Assembly (NCBI GenBank): GCA_003862155.1
Contig: QOUV01000002.1
Coordinates: forward strand, 62,001-126,000
Direction: 5' to 3'
DNA length: 64,000 bases
Origin: Lachnospiraceae bacterium
Lineage (GTDB): Bacteria > Bacillota > Clostridia > Lachnospirales > Lachnospiraceae
Shown here: in pieces, positions 35,047-45,163 of the stretch
Numbering within the stretch: the stretch's first letter is position 1
Layout: each line of letters starts with the position of its first letter
Program-made: the position numbers and the translations under genes
Notes under the pieces: generated by a model
What the model was told of the DNA's origin: nothing
Seen by the model: the letters and a program-made list of their open reading frames with translations, nothing else
The model's database searches: none

Positions 35047-35683
35047 CGAGTATATTTTTGTAAAACCTGAAGAAATTGAAAAAGAAAGCTTCCGCATAAT
35101 TGGTGAGGAACTTGACAGGGAAGGCATTAAGCTGAAACCTGAAGAGGAGCCCTATATCAAGAGATGCATCCACACTAGTGCCGATTTTTCCTATGCGAAA
35201 ACGCTGACATTTACAGAGAATGCGACAGCTGTCCTCGAAGATCTGATAAGGGACGGCGCATCCGTGATCTGCGATACCCAGATGGCGCTCGCCGGGATCA
35301 ATAAGAGCGGTCTGAAAAAATATGGCTGCGAAGCTCACTGCTTCATGTCTGACCAGAGGATCAGAGAGATCGCAAAGAAAGAGGGTATCACAAGAGCTGC
35401 GGCTTCGATGGAAGCTGCCGCCCACCTTGAAGGCAAAAAAATATTTGCGATCGGAAATGCTCCGACCGCACTTTTGAAGCTCGATCTGCTGCACTGCGAA
35501 CAGGGCTTCAATCCGGACTTTATCATCGGAGTGCCTGTCGGTTTTGTAAATGCAGCCTATTCGAAGGATCTGATACTTAAGACCAAAATTCCATGCATCG
35601 TAAACAGGGGCCGAAAGGGTGGAAGCAATATTGCCGCCTGCCTCGTAAATGCGGCCTTAAAGCATATAGGACAGTCGAAATGA
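35036..35683 (+). CDS. cbiC: Precorrin-8X methylmutase CbiC/CobH
   Basis: 215 residues. The catalytic histidine H46 is in RCIHTSADF; CDTQMALAGI, AIGNAPTALL and GVPVGFVNAA are family signatures. It moves a methyl group from C-11 to C-12 to give cobyrinate. It overlaps cobD by 11 bp and cbiD by 4 bp. Confidence 0.96.
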   Translation: MADDEYIFVKPEEIEKESFRIIGEELDREGIKLKPEEEPYIKRCIHTSADFSYAKTLTFTENATAVLEDLIRDGASVICDTQMALAGINKSGLKKYGCEAHCFMSDQRIREIAKKEGITRAAASMEAAAHLEGKKIFAIGNAPTALLKLDLLHCEQGFNPDFIIGVPVGFVNAAYSKDLILKTKIPCIVNRGRKGGSNIAACLVNAALKHIGQSK

Positions 35684-36744
35684 AAAAGCTGCGGTATGGC
35701 TTTACTACTGGTTCGGCAGCGGCTTTTGCGGCAAAAGCCGCTGCCTGTGACCTGCTTCTCGGCTTCGTCCCGAAGGACATCTCTATAATGACACCGAAGC
35801 AGATAAAGTACAGTCCGTCTTATAAGCTTAAAGACAGAGGAGTCTGTGAAGTTTTAAAAGATGCGGGCGACGATCCGGACGTGACAGACAAGATGACGAT
35901 CAGAGCGATAGCAGAAGCGTCAGAAGGCGGCACGAATGAGATCATTATAAAAGGCGGAAGAGGCGTCGGAACGGTCACAAAACCCGGACTCGATCAGCCT
36001 GTCGGAGAGGCGGCGATAAACCACGTTCCCCGTGAGATGATTCGGGACAATGTGCTCTCGGTCTGCCGGGCAGCAGACTTTACAGGAAAAGTCACCGTTA
36101 CGATCGAGGCTGACGGTGGCGAAGAGACCGCGAAGAAGACCTTCAATCCGCGCCTTGGAATCGTCGGGGGTATCTCAATCTTAGGGACTACCGGGATCGT
36201 AGAGCCGATGAGCGATGCGGCACTTGTCGATACGATCAGGGTTGAAATCCACCAGCGAAAAGTTTTAGGTGACAGGAGCCTTCTTCTGGCCTTTGGAAAT
36301 TACGGACAGGAATTTCTCCTGAAGGACTATTGTATAGATCTCGACGCAGCTGTAAAGTGTTCGAACTTTATCCGTGATGCATTGGAGATCGCTGAGGACG
36401 AAGGTTTTCGGGATATCACCTTAGTTGGACATCTGGGAAAGATAGTAAAAGTTGCCGGCGGTTTTTCAAATACTCATTCGAAGTACGGCGACTGCAGGAT
36501 GGAGATTCTTACAGCAGCGCTTCTTCGAGCAGTGCCATGCTGCACTGCAGATGAGGCACGAAAGCTCCTTGCGTCCAATACGACTGAGGAAGCGGCGGAC
36601 TATCTGGCATCGCTTGGATATCTAGATGAAGTAATGAATCTGATCTTAAAAGAGATCTCGAATACGATAAGCCACTGGATTCCCGATGTGAACGTCCATC
36701 TGATGGTTTATACATTAAATCAAAGGCTTATAGGGAGAAGATAA
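35680..36744 (+). CDS. cbiD: Cobalt-precorrin-5B C1-methyltransferase CbiD
   Basis: 354 residues starting at ATG 35680 in an ATGA overlap. KLRYGFTTGSAAAFAAKAAA at the start, GGRGVGTVTKPGLDQPVGEA, and GGISILGTTGIVEPMS are typical of CbiD, the enzyme of the anaerobic route that methylates C-1 after ring contraction. The open frame extends upstream of the start but is only the overlap with cbiC. Confidence 0.96.
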   Translation: MKKLRYGFTTGSAAAFAAKAAACDLLLGFVPKDISIMTPKQIKYSPSYKLKDRGVCEVLKDAGDDPDVTDKMTIRAIAEASEGGTNEIIIKGGRGVGTVTKPGLDQPVGEAAINHVPREMIRDNVLSVCRAADFTGKVTVTIEADGGEETAKKTFNPRLGIVGGISILGTTGIVEPMSDAALVDTIRVEIHQRKVLGDRSLLLAFGNYGQEFLLKDYCIDLDAAVKCSNFIRDALEIAEDEGFRDITLVGHLGKIVKVAGGFSNTHSKYGDCRMEILTAALLRAVPCCTADEARKLLASNTTEEAADYLASLGYLDEVMNLILKEISNTISHWIPDVNVHLMVYTLNQRLIGRR

Positions 36745-37493
36745 TGGTACATTTCGTAGGAGCAGGGCCCGGAGCTGTAGACCTTATTACGGTGCGTGGG
36801 CTTTCTTTTTTAAAAAATGCAGATGTCCTGATCTATGCGGGCTCGCTTGTCAGTGCTGAGTTCGCTGATTTTTTAAAGAAGGATGCGCTGGTTTATAACA
36901 GCGCGAAAATGACGCTCGAGGAGGTCGAAGAGGTCATTTTAATGGCCGAGGCAGAGAAAAAAACAACTGTCCGCCTTCACACCGGAGACCCGTCGCTCTA
37001 CGGCGCGATCGCCGAGCAGATCGCTTTTTTAAAAGAAAAAAATATTCCGTACGATGTGACACCGGGGGTCACCGCGGCATTTGCGGCAGCATCTGAGATG
37101 GGAATGGAGTACACTCTCCCGGGAATAAGCCAGACTCTGATCCTCACACGGACCGCAGGCAGGACGCCGGTCCCGCCGGAAGAATCTGTCGAAAATCTGG
37201 CCAGAACTCACTCTTCGATGGCAATTTATCTCAGTGTAAACAGGTGCAGAGAGCTGAAACAGAAGCTTTTAGCCGGTGGATACAGCGAGGATACGCCGGC
37301 GGCGATCGCTTTTCGCGTAAGCTGGCCTGACCAGAAGATAATAAGGACCACAGTCGGAAAACTTGACAGTTGTCAGGAAAATGAAGGCATAGTTAAAACA
37401 GCTTTAGTTATCGTCGGGGACGCGCTGTCGCAGTCTGATTTTGACAGGAGCTGCCTCTACGACCCAGATTTCACGACGGAGTACCGGAAATGA
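36744..37493 (+). CDS. cbiF: Cobalt-precorrin-4 C11-methyltransferase CbiF
   Basis: 249 residues of a tetrapyrrole methylase. VHFVGAGPGAVDLITVRG and RLHTGDPSLYGAIAEQ form the S-adenosylmethionine site; GVTAAFAAASEMGMEYTLPG distinguishes CbiF/CobM. Overlaps of one base with cbiD and four with cbiG show tight coupling. Confidence 0.95.
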   Translation: MVHFVGAGPGAVDLITVRGLSFLKNADVLIYAGSLVSAEFADFLKKDALVYNSAKMTLEEVEEVILMAEAEKKTTVRLHTGDPSLYGAIAEQIAFLKEKNIPYDVTPGVTAAFAAASEMGMEYTLPGISQTLILTRTAGRTPVPPEESVENLARTHSSMAIYLSVNRCRELKQKLLAGGYSEDTPAAIAFRVSWPDQKIIRTTVGKLDSCQENEGIVKTALVIVGDALSQSDFDRSCLYDPDFTTEYRK

Positions 37494-38563
37494 TAAAAGT
37501 CATATTTTTTACCGCAAACGGCAGAAAGCTGGCCGAAAAGATCCCGGATGAAAAGCAGCTTATAGATGGCACAGCCGGAGTCACTGAAAAAAATATCGCA
37601 GAAGCTTTTTTAAATCAGATTCCGCTGGTTTTTATCGGAGCAGCAGGAATTGCTGTCCGGCTCATAGCGCCGTATATAAAGGATAAGACGACTGATCCGG
37701 CTGTTATATGCATGGACGAGGCCGGAAGGTTTGTAATCCCGATTCTCTCGGGACACATCGGAGGAGCAAACGAGCTGGCAGAGAAGCTGTCGGCAGAGCT
37801 TTCAGCGACAGCAGTGATCACTACTGCCACAGATGTAAATCACACCTTCGCCGTGGATATTTTTGCAAAGAAAAACGGCCTCGGCATTCTGAATCCTTCG
37901 GCGATAAAAACCATCTCCTCAAGAGTCCTGAGCGGAGATATCATCTCAGTGAAAAGTGAATCTCTCCATCGGCTCTATCAGAGCGATTACAGAAAATATC
38001 TGCGGCCGGTTCAGGGAAAAGAAGAGCGGCCTGACATAGTCATAGTTGGAAACGACGGGCTTATCTCTATTTTAAAATCGGCGGGGCTTGACCCGTTTCT
38101 GCCTCTGCCGGAAAGACAGGTCAGAGAAGAATTCCTCTTAAATGCCGGGATAGACGCCAGCTGTCTATACCTTTTTGAAAAAAATCTCTGTGCCGGCATA
38201 GGCTGCCGGAAATTCACCGGGTTCGACGAAATTTTTTCATTTTTAAAAGATGTGGTAAGCAATATGAATCTCTGCATGGCATGCATTGATTCTGTTTCTT
38301 CTATCGATATCAAGAGAAGTGAGACAGGACTTATAAACTTAAGTCACGCGCTTGGCGTGCCTTTTATTACATATTCGGCCGAGGAGCTTAAAAAGGCGGA
38401 GGGGTACTTCAAGTCTTCGCCGTTCGTACAGGCGACAGTCGGAGTAGACAACGTCTGCGAGCGGGCGGCATCGCTTTCCGCCGGACACGGCGCAAAGAAG
38501 ATCGTCGGAAAGATGAAGACAGAGCGCGTTACGATAAGCATTTACGGAAAGGGCAGCAGATGA
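37490..38563 (+). CDS. cbiG: Cobalt-precorrin-5A hydrolase CbiG
   Basis: 357 residues. The N-terminal half has FIGAAGIAVRLIAPYIKDK and PILSGHIGGANELAE; the C-terminal half has CAGIGCRKF and SPFVQATVGVDNVCERAA. CbiG opens the delta-lactone and releases acetaldehyde during anaerobic ring contraction. Its presence with CbiD confirms the early cobalt-insertion pathway. It overlaps both neighbours by four bases. Confidence 0.95.
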   Translation: MIKVIFFTANGRKLAEKIPDEKQLIDGTAGVTEKNIAEAFLNQIPLVFIGAAGIAVRLIAPYIKDKTTDPAVICMDEAGRFVIPILSGHIGGANELAEKLSAELSATAVITTATDVNHTFAVDIFAKKNGLGILNPSAIKTISSRVLSGDIISVKSESLHRLYQSDYRKYLRPVQGKEERPDIVIVGNDGLISILKSAGLDPFLPLPERQVREEFLLNAGIDASCLYLFEKNLCAGIGCRKFTGFDEIFSFLKDVVSNMNLCMACIDSVSSIDIKRSETGLINLSHALGVPFITYSAEELKKAEGYFKSSPFVQATVGVDNVCERAASLSAGHGAKKIVGKMKTERVTISIYGKGSR

Positions 38564-39900
38564 AAAACATCGTGATTTTTTCCGGGACGACAGAGGGCAG
38601 GCTTTTAGCGGAGTCGTTTGCCTGCGCGGGGATAGCTTCTACAGTCTGCGTTGCAACCGATTACGGCGAAGAAGTGATGAAGCCTGATCCGCTTATCGAG
38701 GTTCATATCGGGCGACTCGATGAGACTGAGATGGAGAGCTTTTTTAAAGAGAAAAATACTGATCTGGTTTTCGATGCGACCCACCCATATGCAGTCGAGG
38801 CAAGCCGTAACATAAAGATGGCGGCATCTTCTCTTGGCATAGACTACAGGAGGATCGAGAGGGAGAGAACTTCGCATGAGCCGGATTTCAACGTCTCCTA
38901 TGTGAAAGATACCGCTGAAGCTGTTAAACTTCTTGAATCATCTGAGAGCAGGATTTTACTCACAACTGGTTCAAAAGAACTTAAATATTTCGCCGGATTT
39001 CGCGACAGGCTCTATGTCAGAGTGCTTCCTTCGATTCGGGCTATAGAGCTCTGCGAGCAGGCTGGGATCGAAAAAAGCCACATCATTGCGGAGCAGGGAC
39101 CGTTTACTTACGAAGAAAACCTCGCGCTTTTGAAGAGATATGATATAGGTCTTCTCGTCACAAAGGCGTCCGGTAAGGCCGGAGGCTACGACCAGAAGAT
39201 CAGGGCAGCGCAGGCAGCAGGCGTATCTGTGATTACGATCGAGAGGCGGCAGGATCAGGCAGTCAGTGTTCCTGAAAAAAGCATCACGGTAATCGGCGCA
39301 GGCTGTGGGGAAAGAACTCTTACGCTCGAGGCAGCCAATGCGATAAGGAATGCTGATATTATCATAGCATCAGAGCGCCTTCTGAATTATCCACTGGTAA
39401 AGAGCAATCCCTGTGTGAAGGTGAAGGCATTTATGCCGGACGATATTGCGGATGCTATAGCGAAAAGCGGCTGCTCGCGGGCTGTCGTGCTTTTTTCGGG
39501 TGACAGCGGTTTTTACAGTGGAGCAAAGGGACTTCTCAGCTTAGAAGAAAAAAATGGAATAAAGATAAGAGTACTTCCTGGAATCTCTTCGGTTCAGATG
39601 CTCTCGTCCGCGACTCACCTGCCTTATGATGGCGCCGCGATAAGATCCTACCATGGAAAAACACTGAAATTAAATGAGATAAAGGAGACAGTCGAAAACA
39701 ACAGGCTTTCGTATTTCCTCTTCTCGGGAAAAAGCGATGCTTCTGCTGTGTCTGATTTCCTTAAGGATATGAAAGTGCAGATATTTACCGGGAAAGATTT
39801 AGGCAGCGCCGGCCAGAGGATTTTTGAAGGAAAGCTGCCTGAAGATCTGCCGGAGAGAGCACTCTATATTACAGTGGTGAAAAATTTATGCGTGGAATAA
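38560..39900 (+). CDS. cbiJ-cbiE: Fused cobalt-precorrin-6A reductase (CbiJ) and precorrin-6Y methylase subunit (CbiE)
   Basis: 446 residues. Residues 1 to about 243 are CbiJ/CobK: IVIFSGTTEGRLLAE, VFDATHPYAVEAS, LLTTGSKEL and LVTKASGKAGGYDQKI. From about residue 245 a CbiE-type tetrapyrrole methylase follows: ITVIGAGCGERTLTLEAANA, VLFSGDSGFYSGAKGL and VLPGISSVQML. The reductase reduces the macrocycle, and CbiE methylates C-5. CbiE is more often fused to CbiT (C-15 methylation and decarboxylation); here it is joined to the preceding enzyme, and no cbiT is seen in the window. The frame is continuous across the join. Confidence 0.93.
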   Translation: MKNIVIFSGTTEGRLLAESFACAGIASTVCVATDYGEEVMKPDPLIEVHIGRLDETEMESFFKEKNTDLVFDATHPYAVEASRNIKMAASSLGIDYRRIERERTSHEPDFNVSYVKDTAEAVKLLESSESRILLTTGSKELKYFAGFRDRLYVRVLPSIRAIELCEQAGIEKSHIIAEQGPFTYEENLALLKRYDIGLLVTKASGKAGGYDQKIRAAQAAGVSVITIERRQDQAVSVPEKSITVIGAGCGERTLTLEAANAIRNADIIIASERLLNYPLVKSNPCVKVKAFMPDDIADAIAKSGCSRAVVLFSGDSGFYSGAKGLLSLEEKNGIKIRVLPGISSVQMLSSATHLPYDGAAIRSYHGKTLKLNEIKETVENNRLSYFLFSGKSDASAVSDFLKDMKVQIFTGKDLGSAGQRIFEGKLPEDLPERALYITVVKNLCVE

Positions 39901-41285
39901 TGATAGCTGCCGCAAAGAGCGGTTCAGGTAAGACGACAGTGACACGTGCCCTGATGCTTCTTCTGAAAAAAGAGGGATTTTCTGTTGTTCCGTTCAAGTC
40001 AGGACCGGATTTTATCGATCCGATGTATCACGAGCAGATAACCGAGATCAGAGGGCATAACCTCGATACATTTTTTACAGATGATAAGACGACGAGGCGC
40101 CTTTTCGCAAGAGACTGCAGTGACGTGCCTTGTAACACGCCAGAGGATAAAAGGATAGCTGTAGCGGAAGGAGTCATGGGGCTTTACGATGGGCTCGGCG
40201 GTTTTTCGCCGGAGGGCTCGTCATACGACCTCGCAGAGACTCTCGGAATGCCGATCATCCTCTGCCTCGATGCCCGCGGTGCGGCTCAGACGCTTCTTTC
40301 TGTGATAGCGGGAATCATCAGCTTCGATAAGAAAAAATTGATACGCGGCATTTTTTTAAATAAGGTCTCGGATTCATTCTTTCCTGTTATCGCTCAAAAG
40401 ATTGAGGAGTTCACAAAAATTCCTGTCATAGGACATCTGCCGAACGATGGAAAACTTCAGGTTAAGAGCCGACACCTCGGGCTGTTTCTTCCTCAGGACA
40501 GTGACAGTGTGGGACAGAACAGGATTCTCCTGGAAGAAATCTCAAAGCGCTGCGATATTTTAAAGCTTGTTAAAATCGCCGAAATGGACGATATAGATAT
40601 TAGAGCGGATCGGAATTCAGATGCCGCGGAAGAAACCAGAAAACGTCCCGAAAACCGCGCAAAGATCGCCGTTGCAAGAGACAGTGCTTTTGGATTTCTA
40701 TACAGAGAAAATGAATTTGCCTTAGAGGATGCGGGGGCTGGTATTGAGTATTTCTCACCTCTTATCGACGAAAAACTTCCTGACGGGACCTCGGGCCTGA
40801 TACTGCCAGGCGGATACCCGGAAAATTATATCGATGAGCTTTCAGAAAATAAACCGATGCTTGATTCGATCAGAGAGGCATGGAATCTGGGAATGCCTGT
40901 CATTGCGGAGTGCGGCGGTTTTATGTATCTGCACGATACGATTGGAGGCAGGGGAGAGCTTACGGGGATTTTGCACGGGGACTGCTTCTACACTGGAAGA
41001 AGCGTGAGATTCGGGTATCTCGAGGCGTGTGACAAGGTACATTTTTTTGTAAAAGAAGGTTCAAAGATAAGAGGCCACGAGTTCCACTACTATGATGTCA
41101 GGGATACGGGAAATGGAGCCCGCGTGAGAAAAGCTTCTTCGGAGAAGGCATGGGACGAGGGATTTGCGGACGAGAAACATTTCCTCGGGTTTATGCATTT
41201 TTACTATCCGTCCTGTCTGTCATTTCCAGCACATTTTGTCGACGAGGCTGTAAATTATGGAAGAAAGATACAGGAACAGTTTTAA
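39888..41285 (+). CDS. cbiA: Cobyrinate a,c-diamide synthase CbiA
   Basis: 465 residues. The N-terminal ATPase has IAAAKSGSGKTTVTRAL and FKSGPDFIDPMYHEQI; the glutaminase domain has nucleophile C342 in AECGGFMYLHD and the ending GFMHFYYPS with the catalytic histidine region GHEFHYYD. It amidates the a and c side chains. It overlaps the CbiE end by 13 bp and the Cys-rich gene by 29 bp. Confidence 0.95.
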   Translation: MRGIMIAAAKSGSGKTTVTRALMLLLKKEGFSVVPFKSGPDFIDPMYHEQITEIRGHNLDTFFTDDKTTRRLFARDCSDVPCNTPEDKRIAVAEGVMGLYDGLGGFSPEGSSYDLAETLGMPIILCLDARGAAQTLLSVIAGIISFDKKKLIRGIFLNKVSDSFFPVIAQKIEEFTKIPVIGHLPNDGKLQVKSRHLGLFLPQDSDSVGQNRILLEEISKRCDILKLVKIAEMDDIDIRADRNSDAAEETRKRPENRAKIAVARDSAFGFLYRENEFALEDAGAGIEYFSPLIDEKLPDGTSGLILPGGYPENYIDELSENKPMLDSIREAWNLGMPVIAECGGFMYLHDTIGGRGELTGILHGDCFYTGRSVRFGYLEACDKVHFFVKEGSKIRGHEFHYYDVRDTGNGARVRKASSEKAWDEGFADEKHFLGFMHFYYPSCLSFPAHFVDEAVNYGRKIQEQF

Positions 41286-41514
41286 ATATTTTGAAAATCA
41301 TCAGTGCAGGTACTATCCCTGTCACGACATGGAGCATATCAACTGCCTTTTCTGCTACTGCCCGCTGTACTTTCTTAGCAGCTGTCCCGGGAATTTTACC
41401 TGGGTTACATCGAAGGACGGGAGGAAGATAAAGTCATGTATGGACTGCAGCTGGCCACATAAAGCAGAGAGCTACGGTGAAATTGTAAAAATATTAACAA
41501 AAGGTTCTGAATAG
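41257..41514 (+). CDS. Cysteine-rich small domain protein of the cobalamin operon
   Basis: 85 residues with eight cysteines: CRYYPCHD, INCLFCYCPLYFLSSCPG and KSCMDCSWPH. This matches the cysteine-rich small domain (PF04071 type) that is usually found next to or fused with CobD/cobalamin enzymes. A metal or iron-sulfur site is likely, but its function is unknown. It overlaps the end of cbiA by 29 bp in another frame, so its translation probably depends on cbiA. It is the last gene of the operon; a clear terminator was not found, only TCCCAATCGACGGGA with a T run at about 41517-41536. Confidence 0.8.
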   Translation: MEERYRNSFKYFENHQCRYYPCHDMEHINCLFCYCPLYFLSSCPGNFTWVTSKDGRKIKSCMDCSWPHKAESYGEIVKILTKGSE

Positions 41515-41630
41515 TTTCCCAATCGACGGGACTTTTTAGAAAAAAGCTTGTTTTTATACTTTTATAGTGCGATAATATCAATATAAATTCTTTGTAATTT
41601 TTACAAATTTTCTTTGAAGGGACATTGCAA

Positions 41631-43331
41631 ATGGAAAAAGAAAAACATCAAAACAAGGTCGCTTTTCTCAGATCGATGACGGGGCGTGTCATTGTAGCTA
41701 CCGTCGCTGTAATTGCAGTAGTCGTGGTACTTTTGAATACGATCATGATCTCGGAATTCAGAAGTTCAGTTGAAAACACAACCAAGAACTACATGAAGGA
41801 TGTGGCAAAAGCCTACGGCGTTTCACTCGAGAAAGGTGGAGGAAACCTGGACGGAAACAATCTGAAGAGTATTTTCGCTGGCGTTGGTGTACAGGGGTTG
41901 TCATCGAGCTACGCTTATGTTGTAAATAAAGATGGCACGATGCTCTATCACCCTACGGCATCTAAGATCGGAAAACCGGTTGAGAACTCAGTAGTCCTGG
42001 GTCTCGTTAAGCAGCTCAAAGGGGGAACGATTCCTTCTCCTAGAAATATCACTACTGAGTATTTGTTCAACGGTGTGAAGAAGTACGCTTCATATTACAT
42101 AGCTTCTGACGGAAAGTTTATCATAGTTATTTCTGCAGATTATTCTGAAGTCATGAGCAGCGTTGACCGCACACTGATAGCTGGTTCGCTCTTTGGAAGT
42201 ATCATCGGTGTTGCCGGACTTATCCTTCTGGTATATATTCTGATCAGAAGTCTCCGTCCGTTGAAGCAGATGACAGATTTTATCAACAAGATGTCAGACC
42301 TCGATTTCAGATCCGATGCGAACAGTGAAAAGCTTACCAGCAGAACCGATGAATTCGGTGTTATGGCCAGAGCCATCGTAAATCTTCAGCACAAGCTGAT
42401 CGACGTAATTTCGAATATCAGAGGACAGTCTGAAAAGCTCTATCACTCGTCGACCGGAATGCACAAGAGCATCAGGGAGATGAATGAGACTACGAACCAG
42501 GTCGATGTAGCAGTAAACGAGATCGCTCAGGGTGCTACATCTCAGGCCGGACATACGCAGACAGCTTCTGAGAACGTCATCGAGATCGGAAACATGATCG
42601 AGGAGACGAACAAGCAGGTAGACGGACTTGATGAAGCCAACTCGAAGATGCAGGAGTCCCAGAAGACAGCTATTTCAATCATTGGCGAGCTTGGAGATAC
42701 GAATGACCGAACAAAGCAGACTATCGAGCAGATAGCCGAGCAGACCAAGACTACGAACGAGTCCGCTGGAAAGATTCGCGAAGCTACCGCCATTATTTCA
42801 AATATCGCAGATGAGACCAACCTTCTCTCACTCAATGCTTCTATCGAGGCTGCAAGAGCAGGAGAGGCAGGCAGAGGTTTCGCTGTCGTAGCATCCCAGA
42901 TTCAGCAGCTGGCTGACCAGTCATCTAACTCAGCAAAGCAGATTGAGCAGATAGTAGATAAGCTTATAAAGGATTCAGATCAGGCCGTTAAGACGATGGA
43001 TTCTGTAAACGAGATCATCGAGCAGCAGTCTGACAACGTAGAGCGCACGAAGAGCGCATTCGATGAAGTTTCTACAGGAATCGATGCTTCTATCGACGCT
43101 GTATCATCCATTTCTTCTCAGATGAAGCAGATGGACGAGGCCAGAAAGAAAGTCGTAGAGACCGTATCTTCTCTTTCTGCAATCGCCCAGGAGAACGCAG
43201 CAAGCACAGAGGAGTCTTCGGCTTCAGTATCTTCGATCACATCCATAGCAGACGAGATCGAGCATTCATCCGGAGACCTGCAGGATATTGCTACAGAGCT
43301 TGATGACGATATGAAGAAGTTCAAGTACTAA
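41631..43331 (+). CDS. Methyl-accepting chemotaxis protein
   Basis: 566 residues. Transmembrane helix at about 17-40, an extracellular Cache-like sensor of about 140 residues ([20 protein letters not shown]), a second helix near 183-207, HAMP ([20 protein letters not shown]), then the signalling hairpin whose tip is [20 protein letters not shown]. The sensor contains the small-molecule-binding [15 protein letters not shown] pattern of sCache/dCache domains. It indicates a motile or formerly motile host. GAAGGGA precedes the ATG. GCGATAAT at 41569-41576 resembles a SigD -10, but no matching -35 is clear. Confidence 0.93.
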   Translation: MEKEKHQNKVAFLRSMTGRVIVATVAVIAVVVVLLNTIMISEFRSSVENTTKNYMKDVAKAYGVSLEKGGGNLDGNNLKSIFAGVGVQGLSSSYAYVVNKDGTMLYHPTASKIGKPVENSVVLGLVKQLKGGTIPSPRNITTEYLFNGVKKYASYYIASDGKFIIVISADYSEVMSSVDRTLIAGSLFGSIIGVAGLILLVYILIRSLRPLKQMTDFINKMSDLDFRSDANSEKLTSRTDEFGVMARAIVNLQHKLIDVISNIRGQSEKLYHSSTGMHKSIREMNETTNQVDVAVNEIAQGATSQAGHTQTASENVIEIGNMIEETNKQVDGLDEANSKMQESQKTAISIIGELGDTNDRTKQTIEQIAEQTKTTNESAGKIREATAIISNIADETNLLSLNASIEAARAGEAGRGFAVVASQIQQLADQSSNSAKQIEQIVDKLIKDSDQAVKTMDSVNEIIEQQSDNVERTKSAFDEVSTGIDASIDAVSSISSQMKQMDEARKKVVETVSSLSAIAQENAASTEESSASVSSITSIADEIEHSSGDLQDIATELDDDMKKFKY

Positions 43332-43347
43332 TGAATGATTTCTTTTC

Positions 43348-43376
43348 TTGACACTTTTTCACTAATACTGTAAACT
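43348..43376 (+). promoter_or_regulatory. Promoter of the RNase Y gene
   Basis: TTGACA (43348-43353), a 17-bp spacer and TAAACT (43371-43376), giving a leader of about 35 nt before a very strong AAGGAGGTG ribosome site. Confidence 0.65.
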
Positions 43377-43416
43377 AGATTAGTAAAAATTATATACCTA
43401 TTAAGGAGGTGCTCCT

Positions 43417-44976
43417 GTGCCAGGAATTATAATCGCGGTAGTGGTGACGCTCGTGATTGCGGTTCCGGTGAGCATTTTCGTTACAAATTCCTACCATAAG
43501 AAAGTCACGGAACAGAAGGTGGGAGGAGCTGAACAGCAGGCCAGATCTATTATTGACGAAGCTGTGAAGACTGCGGAAACGAAAAAGCGGGAGATCCTTA
43601 TCGAAGCAAAAGAGGAGTCTATGCGTTCGAAGAATGAGCTCGAGAAAGAGATCAAGGAACGCAGAGCTGAAGTTTCGAAGAGTGAGTCACGAGTACAGCA
43701 GAAAGAGGAAAACCTCGACAAGAAGCTGGAAAGTGCCGATCGTAAGGAACAGTCTCTTATCAGCCGAGAGGAGAATCTCGAGAAGGAACGGCAGAAGGTA
43801 GCGAAGCTGAACGAGCAAAGGGTACAGGAACTCGAACGAATCTCAGGTCTTACCTCCCAACAGGCAAAAGATTTCTTACTGAATACTGTAAAAGACGATG
43901 TAAAGGCAGATGCAGCCAAGTATATTAAGGAGTCGATGGCCCAGGCCAGGGACGAAGCCGACAAGCAGGCTAAGGAAGTACTGGTTACAGCCATTCAGAG
44001 ATGTGCGGCAGACCATGTCGCAGAATCTACGATCTCCGTTGTACAGCTGCCGAATGATGAGATGAAGGGCCGTATCATTGGCCGAGAGGGAAGGAATATT
44101 CGTACCCTCGAGACTTTGACAGGCGTTGAACTTATCGTAGATGATACTCCAGAGGCAGTAGTCCTTTCAGCATTTGATCCGGTTCGTCGTGAGGTCGCCC
44201 GTATTGCTCTTGAGAAGCTTATTGTTGACGGACGTATTCATCCGGCCAGAATTGAGGAAATGGTTGATAAAGCGAAGAAGGAGGTCGACAACACCATCCG
44301 TGAGGAAGGTGAGCAGGCCGCACTTGACGCTGGAGTACATGGACTCAACACTGAGGAAATTAAGCTTTTAGGAAGATTGAAGTATCGTACGAGCTTCGGC
44401 CAGAATGTTTTAAAGCATTCTGTAGAAGTTTCGCAGCTGACCGGTCTCCTCGCCGCAGAGGTGGGAGTTGATACGCGTATTGCCAAGCGCGCCGGTCTTT
44501 TACACGACATTGGTAAAGCTGTAGACCACGAGCAGGATCAGACCGAGTCACAGTCACATGTGGCATTAGGTGTAGATATCTGCAAGAAGTACAAGGAATC
44601 ACCGGTCATCATCAATGCAGTAGCCGCTCATCACGGCGATTGTGAGCCGGAGTCTCTTATCGCGCTTCTGGTCCAGGCAGCCGATACTATCTCAGCAGCA
44701 CGCCCTGGTGCGCGCCGCGAGACTTTAGAGAATTACACCAACAGAATTCAGCAGTTAGAAGACGTCGCGAACAGCTTCGAAGGCGTCGAGAAATCTTATG
44801 CCATCCAGGCAGGCAGAGAGGTTCGTGTCATGGTAGTTCCTGAGAAAATATCTGATGCGGATATGGTTCTTCTGGCCAGAGATATTACTAAGAAGATCGA
44901 GAATGACCTTCAGTATCCTGGACAGATAAAAGTCAACGTGATCCGTGAATCACGTGTTATAGATTACGCGAAGTAA
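43417..44976 (+). CDS. rny: Ribonuclease Y
   Basis: 519 residues. An N-terminal membrane helix ([19 protein letters not shown]), a long charged coiled coil to about residue 190, a KH domain ([15 protein letters not shown]), and an HD domain ([23 protein letters not shown]), ending in the conserved INVIRESR-like [14 protein letters not shown]. RNase Y is the membrane-bound endonuclease that starts mRNA turnover in Firmicutes. The start is GTG, chosen because AAGGAGGTG lies six bases upstream. Confidence 0.97.
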   Translation: MPGIIIAVVVTLVIAVPVSIFVTNSYHKKVTEQKVGGAEQQARSIIDEAVKTAETKKREILIEAKEESMRSKNELEKEIKERRAEVSKSESRVQQKEENLDKKLESADRKEQSLISREENLEKERQKVAKLNEQRVQELERISGLTSQQAKDFLLNTVKDDVKADAAKYIKESMAQARDEADKQAKEVLVTAIQRCAADHVAESTISVVQLPNDEMKGRIIGREGRNIRTLETLTGVELIVDDTPEAVVLSAFDPVRREVARIALEKLIVDGRIHPARIEEMVDKAKKEVDNTIREEGEQAALDAGVHGLNTEEIKLLGRLKYRTSFGQNVLKHSVEVSQLTGLLAAEVGVDTRIAKRAGLLHDIGKAVDHEQDQTESQSHVALGVDICKKYKESPVIINAVAAHHGDCEPESLIALLVQAADTISAARPGARRETLENYTNRIQQLEDVANSFEGVEKSYAIQAGREVRVMVVPEKISDADMVLLARDITKKIENDLQYPGQIKVNVIRESRVIDYAK

Positions 44977-44981
44977 TTATC

Positions 44982-45006
44982 GGGCCGGCTAATTGCCGGC
45001 CCTTTT
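44982..45006 (+). terminator. Terminator after rny
   Basis: GGGCCGGC and GCCGGCCC form a perfect 8-bp stem around TAATT, followed by TTTT. Confidence 0.85.
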
Positions 45007-45044
45007 GTTCGCATAAAAATACATCATATTTAACGAATTGTTCA

Positions 45045-45073
45045 TTGTAATGGATACCCCCTATATGTATAAT
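45045..45073 (+). promoter_or_regulatory. suf operon promoter with candidate operator in the spacer
   Basis: TTGTAA (45045-45050), a 17-bp spacer and a perfect TATAAT (45068-45073), about 90 nt upstream of sufC. The spacer is filled by ATACCCCCTATATGTAT (45054-45070), with ATAC/GTAT ends. The half ATACCCC resembles binding half-sites of CsoR/CstR-type and some Rrf2-type repressors; iron-sulfur or persulfide control of suf would fit, but the regulator is not in the window. The leader (45081-45150) is AT-rich and contains ATAGTGATAGTATATCAT. Confidence 0.55.
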
Positions 45074-45163
45074 TGTTTTTGGTTGTAAATCCAATATAAA
45101 ATTTCGAATTATAGTGATAGTATATCATCAGATCAAGAGAAACAGAGAATGGAGGCAGATAAA

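Noticed and set aside
38560-39900. Two separate genes for CbiJ and CbiE
   Set aside because: The frame is continuous across the domain border with no stop, start or ribosome site between them.
45110-45136. Inverted box A in the suf leader (ATTATAGTGATAG)
   Set aside because: It resembles the inverted box A of the arrays, but there is no partner box B at the 30-nt register, so chance is more likely.
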